Notes: generated from the sequence alone by a model not told the origin. 64,000 bases of DNA from Sphaerulina vaccinii (GCA_022570795.1 JAKUDP010000006.1:2294001-2358000); one strand, 5' to 3'; shown: positions 10,143-21,849, counted from the stretch's first letter. A program made the numbers and translations.

Positions 10143-11311
10143 TTAAGGAGCGATGCCGTCCTTTGAATTTTTCGATCTCTTAAGCCAAGCGTCATGTACG
10201 TCTTGCACTAGAAATGCCCTATGTATCCTGAAACCCTTGACGCAGTAACTGCATATCATCCAAGCACAGCCGTCAACGCGCTGGAAAGGCCGAGCGCAAT
10301 AAGGGCACAATCTGGACCCCTGCCGAATGAGCAGAGCTAGATCCTTTGCATCTTTAGGCGGTCGATATCGCCTCAGGATGTTCCCGCATACCCAGTGATC
10401 GCGATCAACTCAATCCAACCTCCAGAGGATATTGTTGATTAAGTTAGTGTAACAATTGCAACAAAATAGCAGTTTGTTCAATTTGTTAATTGGATTAGTT
10501 GAAGTACTGCCTTATAACACCTTACTGTCGCTATTAAAATGTCTCCAAAACTGTGTATACTATAAAAATAACTACTTAATTGCACTTACAACACTTCTTT
10601 ACTATAGCCTAGCAGATTATCGAATAGAATGCCTTCTAGCTTACTAATATTCCGCAGCCGCTAAGACGCGAATTATTTACTTACAATTTACTAGTTTGGC
10701 ATATAAAACGATAGAGGCCGTTCTTAGGCTCTTAGAGTAACTATTAGGAGCGAATTTTATAGATTTTTAGCTATATTGCTTATTTCCTTACTTACACAAG
10801 CCTGCTAAGACCTCAATCACACCAATCGCAAGGCTATATTAACGACTTAGAGCTCAGATTGAAGGGGTTGTAAGCCATAACGGCCGGCAATTAATTGCAG
10901 ATTGATGGCCAATTCAATCCAACTACTCCAATCGATTAATTGATCGCAGATCACTGCGCATACCGCAAGCTGCTTATGATACGCCCTGATCCTCTGCGCG
11001 CCATCGTTGCCTGTGCAGATGCTACTCTCAACTCTCCATCGCTTCCAGACCTTTGGACATACTGGACACCCAACTCGTGCAGGATCGTCCGTTTCGATCT
11101 TTGTCATTATTGCTTTCACAAGACAAGCCTTGCATACCAGACTGTCTTGTCCAAATATGCAGGTTCGACAAGAGGGAGGTATTCTGCGCTTTTTAGGAAA
11201 GGCTTTGAATGTCTTGACGCTGCAGCAGATTTGACATTCTCGTGGTGGAATGCGGGAATCTCTGCCTTTCAGCTTATCCCAGCATTGCTTGATGACGTGT
11301 AGTAGGCCCAT
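10143..11311 (-). pseudogene. RBR/TRIAD-like RING gene split by an AT-rich insertion
   Basis: The 5' part (11311 down to about 10900) encodes a RING1-like cysteine array of an RBR E3 ligase: ECQIC, a FPKKRRIPPSC linker, CxxCL-type cysteines (VCKACL) and GCPVCPKVW. The 3' part is in the sequence from about 10430 down to the TAA at 10143-10145. It encodes a RING2-like block, LCPYCARPFQRVDGCAWM followed by ICSYC, where the CPxC...GCxxMxCxxC pattern is diagnostic of RBR proteins. Between them lies about 450 bp of AT-rich DNA full of stops. The typical histidine of RING1 is not evident and the central IBR is missing, so the locus is most likely a broken ubiquitin-ligase gene. The insertion is far longer than other introns here. 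Confidence 0.6.
10437..10870. mobile_element. AT-rich relic inserted in the RBR-like gene
   Basis: This block is visibly AT-rich compared with its surroundings, with many TTA/TAA/TAG triplets in all frames, as left by C-to-T decay of a transposon. It separates the two coding parts of the RBR-like gene. Imperfect direct repeats flank it: TCAATCCAAC-CTCCA near 10410-10424 and TCAATCCAACTACTCCA near 10914-10930. They may be an old target-site duplication or repeated gene sequence. No transposase motif survives and the class is unknown. Confidence 0.5.
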
Positions 11312-11836
11312 TGTGAGGACTCGAGGGTATTTCTGATCAGTATATTTTGATTGTAGATTGGTGTTTCGTTCAGCTGTCTTTCTATCCGGACGACCCTTCG
11401 AGATACGTGTTCACACAACTTAATCGTGGTTGCTTGTACCATGGTCAAAACAGACTTTTCCTGTGGCGGAGCACGCTTGAGTGGACCTCGTCCAAATGAT
11501 ATGCCAGTCAAGTTCAACTAACATGTTATTGATTCCTGTCGTTGTGACACTTTCCGTACACATTAAGCTCTCCGTAGTGTGGCGCGTGTGTTTGACTGCT
11601 CATGAATGGCAGCAGCATATTGGCCAGGAGTTGAGACTCGTCGGTATGGGCACTGGTGGAGTAGTCATTATCATTTGGCTTTTCTGTGATCATTACTTCA
11701 TACACAGTATTCCATTTCGCTAAGACACCTTTCATGTTCTTGTCAAGTTCACAGCTGGGTATATCTTGTAACTGATGCGACGCCTCGCCACGTCTTCGCT
11801 TCGATCCGCAACGAGAAGTCTCCTACTCCTGCACAT
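11312..11836. other. Intergenic region
   Basis: Lies between the RBR-like locus (upstream side of its minus-strand start) and the end of the MARVEL gene. No gene, repeat or RNA is recognised. Confidence 0.5.
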
Positions 11837-12421
11837 TTAGACGTGACTCGACCTGCTTCGACCTCTTCGAGCAAGGAAAATCAAAGGAATGATAATGAGT
11901 GTAACGATGAGTGCCAGGAAGTTGAAAGCGATCGATGTGGTCCACTTGGTGCAGAACTGGCCACAGCCGCTTCCGACATAGAGGTTCGATCGCAGGACTG
12001 CAAGGTTCTGTGTTCCTGTTAGTGTCCCATTCCAATATCGAGTGAGGAGTACCTACGATTCCAGCAGCAAGGTAGAACACTGCAGCCAGGCCATCAAGAG
12101 CAATTACAGCAATCCATGGCAAAGCAGTCACAAATGCGCCCGCAAGTCCGACGAGTGCATCGAGGACACCCCATGCTCCAGTGAACGCCGCGAAGATCGA
12201 TGAGGAGGGGAGACGTCCAAATCGACAGGGTTGGTTGTAGAAGTCGCAGACTCGTTGGGCTTGGTGAATGTCTCTGTAGAAGCTGATTGAAACTCCGAGG
12301 ACGACGATCGCAAAGATGAGCTGCAGTAATGATTAGTGACAAGCTCACAAATGGAGCTGGAGAAGTTCTAACATACCTGCAAAGCTCGTGAAACGAGAAG
12401 TCCAACCTGGCTGCCCTGCAT
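11837..12421 (-). CDS. MARVEL-domain four-pass membrane protein
   Basis: Three exons on the minus strand: 12377-12421, 12057-12320 and 11837-12007. The introns are 56 and 49 nt, with GTATGT/GTAGGT donors and CTGCAG/CACAG acceptors. The product is 159 residues. Four hydrophobic segments are evident: VGLLVSRALQLIFAIVVLGV, a second through GAWGVLDALVGLAGAFV, a third through WIAVIALDGLAAVFYLAAGI, and a fourth FNFLALIVTLIIIPLIFLA. An extracellular-type loop holds CDFYNQPC and a second loop has CGQFC. The layout and size fit the fungal MARVEL family (PF01284) of membrane-organising proteins; the role of this one is unknown. The 45-nt first exon encoding MQGSQVG is followed by a phase-0 intron, as in the gene at 21850. 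Confidence 0.8.
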
Positions 12422-13271
12422 CTTGTCTGGTAGTACTGCTTTGGATTTATGGCTTTGCTGCTCATGAGACGTTCCTGAGGTCGTCTCTGTCAATTATGAT
12501 CAAGGAAAATGTCCAGAAACATCCTCCGCGGCACTCTCCTCTTCTTGTACTTATGACTCCATTCACCGATCAACGCCAAAGGATGCAAACCATATACGCG
12601 CTTCGCGGTTGACGGCACAGCAGCATCATACGACCAAGACTCTTAACATATTCGAACTAGTCTGAGACTCGGCGCGTCTTCATTGGCTCCCACTGCCTAG
12701 TTTTCAGACGTTGTTGTCCAAATACGGAACACTCTTGGCCTCACCGGTCACTTGAGTTTCAATTTTGATCCTTCAGAAGGCAGCACTGCCTCGAGATCGT
12801 CCTCTGTCACTGGTCTGTTCGCCTCGGTATGGCCCCATATACCACATGATGAGCAGCCATGTGACTCTCATCCTGCAGCCGTCAAGCCTTGGTATGCATA
12901 TAACTTTGGAGGCTTCCAGCTGGTTTGTACGTAGCTCTTATTTTTGAGAGCTCGAAAAGATCTTGGGTGACAATGAGGCTGGAGGAAAGATCCAGCTTGG
13001 CCGCGGCGAGATGCGACGGGCGGCTCGACTAGCGCCTTATCTTGAAGTGAATTGATTGGTGCGCAAGAACAGGTGAGTCTTGGCTCGGCGGATGAACCAT
13101 TGACTTTCAACATAGTTTTGCTTCTGTTTTTCTGCGTCATCTCTCTGCTGTGAAGAGGAACACGCTGTGGTCGCGTGCTCACTGACCGGAAGGGTGTGAA
13201 GAGGAGGAACTGTCATATCGGCTTGCTCCCGTCAATGCTGGCTACTATCAGACAACAAAGATAAGAAGACC
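12422..13271. other. Divergent intergenic region
   Basis: Lies between the divergent MARVEL and PQ-loop genes and must hold both promoters. I see no clear TATA box, repeat or extra gene. Confidence 0.5.
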
Positions 13272-14343
13272 ATGTCTCCCATCGAACTCACCTGGAACGA
13301 GTGCCTCTCTGGCATATTCGGATCCATATCTCTCGCAGCCTGGATCTTCCTGCTTGTGCCTCAACTAATCGAGAACTACACGAACGGCCATGCGGACGGT
13401 ATATCGCTCACCTTCCTCTTCATCTGGTTCATTGGCGACATCACCAACTTCGCCGGCGCGATATGGGCTGGTCTCGTGCCCACAGTGATCGCGCTGGCAG
13501 TATACTTCTGCTTTGCTGATCTCATTCTGATCACGCAATGCTTGTATTACCTGGGACTCAAGAAGAGAGCGGCGGTGAAGCAAGGCGAGAATGTGGCAGT
13601 GGGCAATGCCGTCATGCAGAGGACTGACAGCAGCGAGGTTACCCCGCTGCTGAATGGGAACAGCACTACAGGCGCGAGTGGAAGTAAGGGCCCGCAGAGT
13701 CCTGCCCTATCCTCCAAGAGGAGGTTGACAGACGTGACGGAGGACAACTTGGGCCTGCCTGGATCGAGGAGGTCCAGCAATGCTCTGGGAAGACAGCGCA
13801 CGAACACGAATGAGCGAAGAGATAGCTTGAGCAAGATTCTGGAAGAGCCTACCACTACCCGTACGTGGTTAAAGAACAGTGTGTCTATATCCCTGGTCGC
13901 AGCAGTGGGCGCTGCTGGTTGGGCAATCGCGTGGAAGGCAGGAGCATGGAGACCTACACCAGTCGGGCAAGAGGGAAGCGGTGAGGAGACGCCGATTGGT
14001 GCGGAGATCCTGGGATACATCAGTGCTGTCTGTTATTTGGGCGCACGCATTCCGCAGATCATCAAGAATCAGAGGGAAAGAAGCTGTGATGGGCTCAGCT
14101 TGCTCTTCTTCCTGCTGAGTTTGCTTGGGAACTTGACTTACGGAGCTGGGGTGAGTCGCAAGTCAGCAGCCTGATGTCGCTTACGCTAACTATCTACAGA
14201 TTCTGTTTCACTCTACCGAGAAGCAGTATGTCATCACCAACCTACCATGGCTCATTGGCTCGCTTGGCACGATCGTGGAGGATGCAATCATCTTCGTGCA
14301 GTTTCACGTCTTTGGCGAGAAGGAGTCAGCAGCGATCGTATAA
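13272..14343 (+). CDS. PQ-loop vacuolar amino-acid transporter (YPQ/PQLC2-like)
   Basis: Two exons, 13272-14150 and 14200-14343, with a 49-nt intron (GTGAGT donor, GCTAAC branch, CTACAG acceptor); 340 residues. Two PQ-loop repeats are clear: WIFLLVPQLIENYTNGHADG with ISLTFLFIWFIGD after it (residues about 20-55), and GYISAVCYLGARIPQIIKN with SCDGLSLLFFLLSLLGN (about 255-290). A Ser/Arg-rich cytosolic loop (about 105-195) separates them. The last exon gives the family-typical LPWLIGSLGTIVEDAIIFVQ. The family (yeast YPQ1-3/RTC2, animal PQLC2) exports cationic amino acids from the vacuole or lysosome. Placement in the vacuolar membrane is by family. Confidence 0.9.
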
Positions 14344-14794
14344 GACGGATACGGCATGACGGAACGACGACGTCGGGACGAACAGAACTGTACGATAATG
14401 TTGATATGCCACCTATAGAGGACCACTCGGAATGACAGTTGTCGGCCTCTCTGCGATCTTGCGTCGTCTGTGCCACTAAATGCAGCCTCGAGGTGCTAGC
14501 AGAGTTGACACTGGGGGCAGAGACGTCGCATCGGAGACTAGCTTGACGTCTAACGTCTCTCGCAATTGCTTCCATCTATGCGGCCAGAGCAGAGAATACG
14601 CTATATGGCAACCACCAACTTCTTCGAGCCTTGTACGTTAATGGCGCAGTAGCGAATCCTGTTCAAGCCACGTGGCGCAGCTCCTGCTGCTTTGGACCTT
14701 TTTTCTACACAGCTACAGCCTAATCTCTAAGACGTCCTCTCGCTCTGGTTCTCTCACAGCTTGGCGAAGGGGTGAGCCCACAGGTTCGCGCAGC
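14344..14794. other. Intergenic region
   Basis: Between the PQ-loop gene and HET gene 2. An open frame runs into the HET gene from 14672, but its N-terminal part resembles nothing, so it is treated as leader sequence. Confidence 0.45.
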
Positions 14795-17035
14795 ATGCCG
14801 TACTCTTATCTACCTCTCAATCCTGAGAAGCGGGAGATCAGGGTGCTAGAAGCCTCCAGCACATCTTCTGGCACGATAGCATGCACGACTCGCCATATAT
14901 CTCTGGACTCTCGGCCGGTACCCGAGTACGAATCCATCTCATACTGCTGGGGTGATCCAACTCGTTGCAGCAACATTACCATTGATGGCCAAGCTCTCCC
15001 GGCACCTAGGAACACAGAGCTAGCATTACGATGTATGATTGCTGGATGTGAGTTGAGAGCACTTTGGATAGATGCTGTCTGCATCAATCAGGATGATAAT
15101 TCGGCCCGCGAACAGCAAGTCAGGTTGATGGGCAAGGTCTTCTCGTTGGGCAAGCGGACATTGATCTACCTTGGGGACGAGGGTACGTGCCGCTGCGAAG
15201 AAGAGAGGATAACGCTCACTACGACCAGATGAAACGATGCAGCGAGCTATTCAGAGCATTGCTGCACTAAAGGAGGAGGTCATAGACGACTTCGATGGCG
15301 CTCCCGGAGATACAATCAAGCATAATATACAGCCTTTGCGAACTCTTGTCGATCAAGAAGCACTCGAAGCGTTCTTCTCGAGGCCATGGTTCAGGTGAGC
15401 AAACTACCGATCGTCGTCTAACGAAGTGTTAGCTGAGCCCAGTCATTGTAGCCGAGTACGGGTCGTACAAGAAGTGGCACTCGCCCGCAAGGTAAGCAGT
15501 AGTGGGCCAAAGGCATGCCCATCTCTTAATGTCTCACCGAGTTTGAGCCTGCTAAGGCGACTAGGTTAAGGACAGGCTCGCTGAGCCAGAATCGTTCCTT
15601 TCAGAGATGCCTGCTTACCTACTGATTTCGCAGGCAATGGTTCTCTGTGGTCAATATGAGGTCGATGCCAACAACATACTCAGAACTGCTTGGTTACTGA
15701 TCATTCGGAAGCGTAACTTCATATCCAGCAAAGTTGAGCATTGTACAGGTCTCACCTCCGCAGGCGGGGTTTGGCTGCTCGCGGAATACCATTGGCACGA
15801 CGAAGCTCATGCACGGTTAAATGGCCTTATGGTTCGCGTGTCACGTCTCGAAGCACTCGACCCGAGAAACAAAGTATTTGGCGTGCTTGGAATACACACT
15901 CCAAGCACTCAGCTGGAAAGTATACGACGCCTCATTCAGCCCGATTACAGCAAATCAGTGGGACATGTGCTGAGAGATGCTACACGATACTCACTTCTGG
16001 ACGCCAAGACGAACGAGCTATTATCGCTGGATCGTGTCCTCCACCGGAGCGAGGCTGGTCTACAGGTAGAGGGATGTCCATCTTGGATTCCAGGATTTGA
16101 TCGTGTAGTCGACAAGGTGCGTTGATATGGCGTGCTGTACCAAAATTGAGAACCACTGCTCATTATTTTCCAGCAAGACCCAGCATGGCTTGTGAATCAT
16201 GACCGCGATAGCCAGCTCCCAAGCATCGACGAGAGACTCGCAATGCCGTCTGACGATCTAGACTCTCTGCGCCTGAAAGGGAGCCAGATTGGTGTGATTG
16301 ACGAGGTGTCCGCCACTTGAGCCGATTTGACTTTCGTTGCCACCAAAGCCTTTCTCGTAGAAGCACGACGAATAGCAGATGCGGTCTATGGTGTATGCTT
16401 TGGAGGTCATCTCTGCCCACGAGCAATTACTAGGCCGCCAAAGCTCCAGGCAGAGCGCAGTTCTGTTTCGGGTGTGTTTTCAGAGATACCTGCCCTTAGC
16501 CTGCGCTGTCTTGCACAGCTCCTCGTGGCGAACACGAATCATCTTGAGGAGCTGAGCAAAGAGGAATGGGATTTGCAGGGCTTCACGGAGTTATGTGCTC
16601 ACACAGAACGAAACCAGGCTTTGACTATTCAGCTGGTACGGGGCATGCCTGATGCACTTCGACAGGCAACCGAATACTGGATCAGTTTTGGTAACGGCTC
16701 GTGGCAAAGACGAGCAGCCCGAACTCGTCGAGACTCCTTAGGTATGTTCCGTATGCAACGCGAGGCTTCAGTCTTCGCCTCCAACTGCGGAACACCTAAT
16801 AGTTAAGGTCACTAGCTAAAGCTGAGCAGGTCTCGTCCCAAAGCTCTCCCGAGTAGGTGACATAGTTGTATTGCTCGATGGTAGCCGCTTTCCCTCGGTT
16901 CTCCGACCACAAGGCGACTACTACCTCTTTCTTGGAAACTGCTATCTCGATGGTGCAATGTGCTGGCAAGGAGGATGGGAAAGTCTGAAGCAAGAGATGG
17001 ACAGCAAGCCGAATCAGATTTTTGCTTTACGCTAG
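14795..17035 (+). pseudogene. HET-domain gene with an in-frame TGA
   Basis: Six exons can be joined: 14795-15182, 15229-15394, 15452-15491, 15634-16116, 16174-16741 and 16830-17035, all with consistent phases. The HET domain is typical: YESISYCWGD, LWIDAVCINQDD, QVRLMGKVFS, TLIYLGDE and FFSRPWFSRVRVVQEVALA. The C-terminus has the usual GDIVVLLDGSRFPSVLRPQG and YYLFLGNCYLDGAM. The fifth exon has a TGA at 16318-16320 (after IGVIDEVSAT) although the same frame continues for 140 codons with HET-like sequence. No intron that keeps the frame and removes the stop also keeps the flanking conserved residues. It is therefore either a recently inactivated gene, a truncated HET protein, or a base error. 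Confidence 0.75.
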
Positions 17036-17212
17036 GGATCGAGAACAGACAATCCAGGAAGTGATATCTCTGCATGTGAGCCAGCACCATGCCACTGAAT
17101 GCGGGCCCAGGGTAGTATGAGCAGAGAATTCTCTGGCATAGATACTTCACGAATGTGCGTACTGAGGATACGTATAACTTTTACATTGTCACAAGCAAAA
17201 GTGAAGCCTGAT

Positions 17213-19538
17213 TCAAATTGACAGTATTTGCTGATAAAACCTCTTACTGCTCACCCTCTCAACAGGTTGCCTCGCACTCGGCGTTGCGATAGCAACGTAA
17301 CCATAATCTCCACCAGGAGAAACATGACCCATCTGAATAACAGTCTGTCTCAATCTCCTAGCCTTCTCAGGTCCATCCTCCATAGAGGGTCCTTGTTCGA
17401 CATGGACATAAGGACTGTGGCGCAAGGAATTGACGAAGTCGTCTATAACATCTGGTCCTTTTCTCGTAGCATCTAGGTATGCTGTGGTCAGTCCCGCTAG
17501 GAAGAGCAAGATGGAGACTGTGAGGAGGATTGCAAGGAAGACCTTATGGCATCTCAAGATCATGGTTTCGATGTAGAAGCCGCCTTGGGATGTTGCGAGA
17601 GTGCCGTCGCTGCGAAGGAGATGCACGATGGTAGGGTCGTCGGCATCGGGGAAGGTTTCGATGCCGCTGAGCAGGGTATAGGGTGTAACGCTGGCCATCC
17701 AATAAGTGTTCAGGAGTTGTGTGAGGCGCGTTGAGAAAAGCTCGCTTCCAATGTCGTGTATGGGCTCCGGCATATTCGGGGCATAGTAATGAGGAGTGAC
17801 CGTATCGTGGAAGTAGGCTTCCAGTGGGACCTGGATTTGTGGATTTCCAGCCGATGATGTTTGTGTTGAATTGACGAATGCGCCGAACCACTGGGCTGGG
17901 GTTTGGTCGTGATAGGTTGCGAGTTCATCAGCTGAGGTCTCGCCAGGAGACTGATAAGCATCCAATGTTATGCCGTCAAAGACAGTGAGCTTCGAGTCAG
18001 GATGAGACTTCCGGGATTGGCGCAATTTCGAGACAGTACAGTTGAGCTCGTTGGTGCAGTAGGCTTGCACTTCCACATATGTGGTTGTGAGATCGCACCA
18101 TGCCTCGCTGAGGTCGGCATCCCAAACATTCTCTAAGAGATCCGGGGTGCCCATCCACCTCCGAAGCCAATACGTCTGGCAACGGTGCTGTTGACGTTGT
18201 GCTCGCTACAGATTTCATCAGTACGGTAATACCATGTCCGTCTTTCAAGATAAACTCACTCGTTGTAAGCCACTGTCAATCCATTGCCATTCGAGACAGT
18301 TTGTCCAGCACTAATGCCCCAGTTTGTCTTCTTGACATCGGTGTAATTACCGAAGTCAGCTGCCCGAGCGTCAGGCACTGCTTTTGCAAGTGAGCAATTG
18401 GCATACATGTAAGAAGTCTCGAGATTAAAGACACTTTGTGTCGAGACAATGTTTGGCCCGAACATATCCTCTTTGATTCGGTCGAGCTTCGCCTTTGTGC
18501 TGTCAGTAGTGACGAGATTCGATGATGTATTACCGCCTCGTGTGATTGATAGACCTATCATTACGGAATAGAGGAGCTGCGGAGACTTCTGAGAGAAGTC
18601 CAGCGCATCAGCTATGGCAGCAACCACGCCTTTGATGTTAGGGTCCATTGTGGTGATCCACCCTTCGTCGTCCGCATACCAATCAGCCAAATTTTCGATA
18701 AGTGGTATTTGTAGGTTCATGTGTAGATGTCCTGTGGCGTTGTCAGCGAGTCCACATAAGCTGTGGCCGAAGAGGTGTCGTAGTACCTGTGAGCCATTCT
18801 TTGATGACGCTGGATTGGATAAAGCAGAATTGAAGTCGACGTTTACGAGGTCCGCGACCTGGCCTCCCATGAGTGACGACTTCTGCACATCTAGGTAGTG
18901 GAACGGCGTCTCGATTCGAGTGGTGTTGCTCTCCTGTGAATCGACACGAAGAGAAGTCTGACCGCCGATGGGATTGGACACTCACATCAGGACGAGAAGT
19001 GGCACCAGAAAGGTTGTAGTTCGAAGCTTGATGGGTGTCATCACGGAAGACACAAGTGATCGGCTTCCAAGCAAGTGCTGAATGAGGCCAACAGTAGCTC
19101 CTCGCTCTAGCTTCCAATTGGCAGCAGCTTTCAGAAACTTAGCCATGATAAGTGTGAACACGATTGGGAACAATGTAGGATTCTGCAGTCAGGTCAGCAA
19201 AGGCGCCAGTACTTCATAGAAGAAGGGACACTAACAAATTTGGCCATCCTGAGAATAGCCATGTTCCGAAACGAGCTTGCAAGAGTGCCATCTCGAGAAT
19301 ATGCCAATATCGCAAAGACCACGAAGTAAAGCGGCAACAGCGAGATGAGGACATCAATCACCGCTGCACCAACGTGAGTTTTGTGACCTGGTCGAAGCTC
19401 TGGGGTCTCCGCTGAGGGTGTATCCTCTTCTTCTGTGACGATTGCACTCTCTTTGTGCCTGAAGCCTTTCTCGGCATCTATTTTAATCTGCTGTCGGTAC
19501 TCCAGATCGTCGTTGGAAGAGGTGATATGGTGTGCCAT
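17213..19538 (-). pseudogene. Large fungal multi-pass membrane protein, in-frame TGA
   Basis: Exon 1 (19236-19538) gives 101 residues with the first membrane segment (VIDVLISLLPLYFVVFAILA). A 53-nt intron follows, then exon 2 from 19182 (NPTLFPIVFTLIMAKFLKAA, then WKLERGATVGLIQHLLGSRS). This order matches a widespread uncharacterised fungal plasma-membrane family. In it the next motif is normally Leu-x-x-W-x-x-SPxGGQ; here the tryptophan position is a TGA (18982-18984) followed in frame by NPIGGQTSLR. The N-glycosylation-rich ectodomain continues to about 18260. The last part (about 18154-17213) carries TTTYVEVQAYC and a C-terminal membrane segment (VFLAILLTVSILLFLAGLTT). The intron phase between the last two parts does not fit, a second sign of decay. 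Confidence 0.6.
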
Positions 19539-20216
19539 TTTTAATGAGCACCCTCTGACTTGCAGGAAGAGCTATCAGTCCTACCTCCTACACGTTTGCA
19601 CGTCGTGCAGCTTACGAGCTATATGTAAGGCTACCGGCATCTCTTCGCCGGCAAGACCGATGCATGGCGTCGTGCTCTCCGACGAATCGTGCATAAGGTA
19701 TACTTGAGGTACACTACGCATGGCAGCCACAAGATATGGTTGCAGGCTCCAGACAAGTCGGAATGAGAGCTGTGGTGGTGTCACAGCGGAGCCGAGGGGT
19801 AAGCTTTGTAGAGGCGTCTTCTGGGCCATTTAATTCCGATTCAGGCTAGCTTGTGCCGCTGCCATCCAATTGCTCTTTTGGGACGGTTATACACCACTTG
19901 GCCAAGGACCTATTAGAACCTATATTGTCAGAGCTTAACTGCTATTGCTCTTGGGTGTGTGGTGTTCTCACTAGAGATGCTAGTGAGAGGAACAGGGGTA
20001 GCAGCTTCTGTCGAGCCTACACTAGCACTTCTTGTGAGCAACATCTGCGACTTGTCAATGTTGATGTGGTTGATTCTGAGCGACTGATGGAAAACAGGAG
20101 GGGTGTTGTTCTGAGCTGCAACGTCATGCTTGGGGCTCCGATTTAGGCCGCAGTCACCACCGAGGACTCACCACGTGCACTCTTCTTCTTGTTGCAAACA
20201 CCAACAGCAGGCTACG
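19539..20216. other. Intergenic region
   Basis: Upstream of the membrane-protein gene on the minus strand and of the small basic gene on the plus strand. No gene, repeat or RNA is recognised. Confidence 0.45.
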
Positions 20217-20594
20217 ATGGAGCGACAACCACGAACGCAGCGCCTGGAGGTGTCTCCTTCGGACAACCTGGGCGATCTCCCAGGATTCGATATCAGAATT
20301 CTCACGCGCCAGCGGAAGAGAAAAGATGAGCAAGATCGGGAGAAGGAGAACAGGCGTGCGAGCAGGATGCCAAAGAGGAAGGTGCCACTCTTGAAGCCCA
20401 TTCTCAGTGGGAGGGAGAAGCTTTTGCAGCATCGCGTTAACTTGTTTAACGGCACCCAGAAGGGAGCTGGCGGTGCGAGCATCAAGACGGATTCAGACAC
20501 GGCAGCAAAGACGAAGAAAGCTCAGCAGAGCAAGAGGAAGAGGCGCAATGCTGTTGCTAAGAAGAGGGCACAGAAGGAAGCCTCGTCTGATTGA
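20217..20594 (+). CDS. Small highly basic protein
   Basis: 125 residues from ATG 20217; the frame is open upstream to 20130 but the later ATG sits after a pyrimidine/CA-rich leader and is preferred. The protein is dominated by Lys/Arg clusters (TRQRKRKDEQ, RRASRMPKRKVP, KKAQQSKRKRRNAVAKKRAQ) with no membrane segment or cysteine pattern. Such a composition suggests nucleolar or ribosome-biogenesis localisation, but this is inference and no family is recognised. Confidence 0.5.
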   Translation: MERQPRTQRLEVSPSDNLGDLPGFDIRILTRQRKRKDEQDREKENRRASRMPKRKVPLLKPILSGREKLLQHRVNLFNGTQKGAGGASIKTDSDTAAKTKKAQQSKRKRRNAVAKKRAQKEASSD

Positions 20595-20921
20595 GGCATT
20601 CTCTATCATGACGGATCGCGGAATATGAAACGAGAGTGACTCGAACTGGTCACAGCAGAACTTCGCACTGGGGGCACATCATATGACGAGCATGCATTGT
20701 GCTGTCTGAGAGGTGAATCTCTCGCGATTATGGCAGTTCGAGACAGCAACAGCATGCGCCTTTTTGGAGGTGCAGGAGGAGAGCTCATCTGGACAAGACG
20801 CAGCCATTGGGACGCAAAATGTAACAGGGAAGCTTGAGCTTCCGGGGACCGAACCTACTGTTGGTCCTGTGTACCACTTCCATCTCCACCATTACACCGC
20901 AAAGAAGACACCAAAATCACT

Positions 20922-21381
20922 ATGCCCTCCCCATCTCCATCACCCGAAGAGCAGATCGAAACTCTACAAGAACAGCTGCTCGTGGCCAAGAACCGCAACA
21001 ACCAGCACGAAGCTCACATCCGACTTCTACAATGCCAATCCGACATGAGCTTGAAGCAAGAGATCCTCATTGAACAGCTGTCGCGAGCATACTGCCAGCT
21101 ACAAAACATATATCTGGCAAAGATGGAACCAGATGCATACAAGTACGAAGGCGACGGGCTTGGCGAATGGCTGGTCTGTCTTGAAGATGCAGTCGGCGAG
21201 GATGTCTACCAGGTGGTGCTTAAGAAGAGTCAAAAGCTTGAGGACAAGAAATATGGCACTAAGGTACGTGGTTGCTTCAAGCTATATTTGACACGCAGCT
21301 GACTTTGAACAGGAATGCGAATCTGGAGTGAGCGACATCGTTACCTCGCGTAGCCAACGCGCCGGACATGGCTTTACATGA
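20922..21381 (+). CDS. Small coiled-coil protein
   Basis: Two exons, 20922-21263 and 21313-21381, with a 49-nt intron (GTACGT donor, GCTGAC branch, AACAG acceptor) in phase 0; 136 residues. A proline/serine start (MPSPSPSPEE) leads into a coiled coil (about residues 9-60, heptad-like leucines in IETLQEQLLVAKN), followed by an acidic globular-looking part with EWLVCLEDAVGEDVYQVV. The family is not recognised. Confidence 0.55.
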
Positions 21382-21849
21382 GCATCGATAGTCTAGCAAT
21401 AAACACATTCGCGATGCCCAATAGGAACATCAATCCACCAGTACAGCCACGCGTCCACAACATTTTTCTGCTAGCACGAACATGGTTGAGCAGCATCAAT
21501 GTTTCGAACACCCGCGAGGATTTGCGATCGTGTTGCCTTCGAACATGTAGTGCGACGTGTCTGTGATACACCAAATCAAATGTAGTTTGATAGATGCCTT
21601 CTCCCATGCTGCATCTGCTGACTTCTGCCCGACCGCGCGAAGTGAAGCCAGCCGTTGGATTTCATCTGCAGGCCAAGTTGCTAGCGTTACCCGCACGATC
21701 AAGCATCAAGCAAACAATTCTCGTAGATGTCGAAGAAAGGCTTAAGAGGAGGAGATCAAGCAAGGACAGGACGTCACTTCAAGACCCGTTCCAAACTTCT
21801 ACCTGCAAAATTCCGTCAACGCCCTAGACCGACGATCATCTTCATCAAC
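21382..21849. other. Intergenic region
   Basis: About 470 bp between the coiled-coil gene and the MARVEL-like gene, with several short overlapping frames on both strands and no support for any of them. Confidence 0.45.

Noticed and set aside
10437..10870. AT-rich block as a normal intron of the RBR-like gene
   Set aside because: It is several times longer than most introns in the window, lacks convincing splice signals at its edges, and part of the expected domain between RING1 and RING2 is missing.
15492..15633. 142-bp intron of HET gene 2 as a possible inserted element
   Set aside because: It is longer than its neighbours but has a good GTAAGC donor and TTTCGCAG acceptor, and the flanking protein joins smoothly (VALARK-AMVLCGQYE).
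16318..18984. Reassigned TGA codon (TGA read as tryptophan) to explain the in-frame TGAs
   Set aside because: Other clean genes here end in TGA at the expected place (for example CSN1), and two of the three internal TGAs do not sit at a tryptophan position. Ordinary lesions are the simpler explanation.
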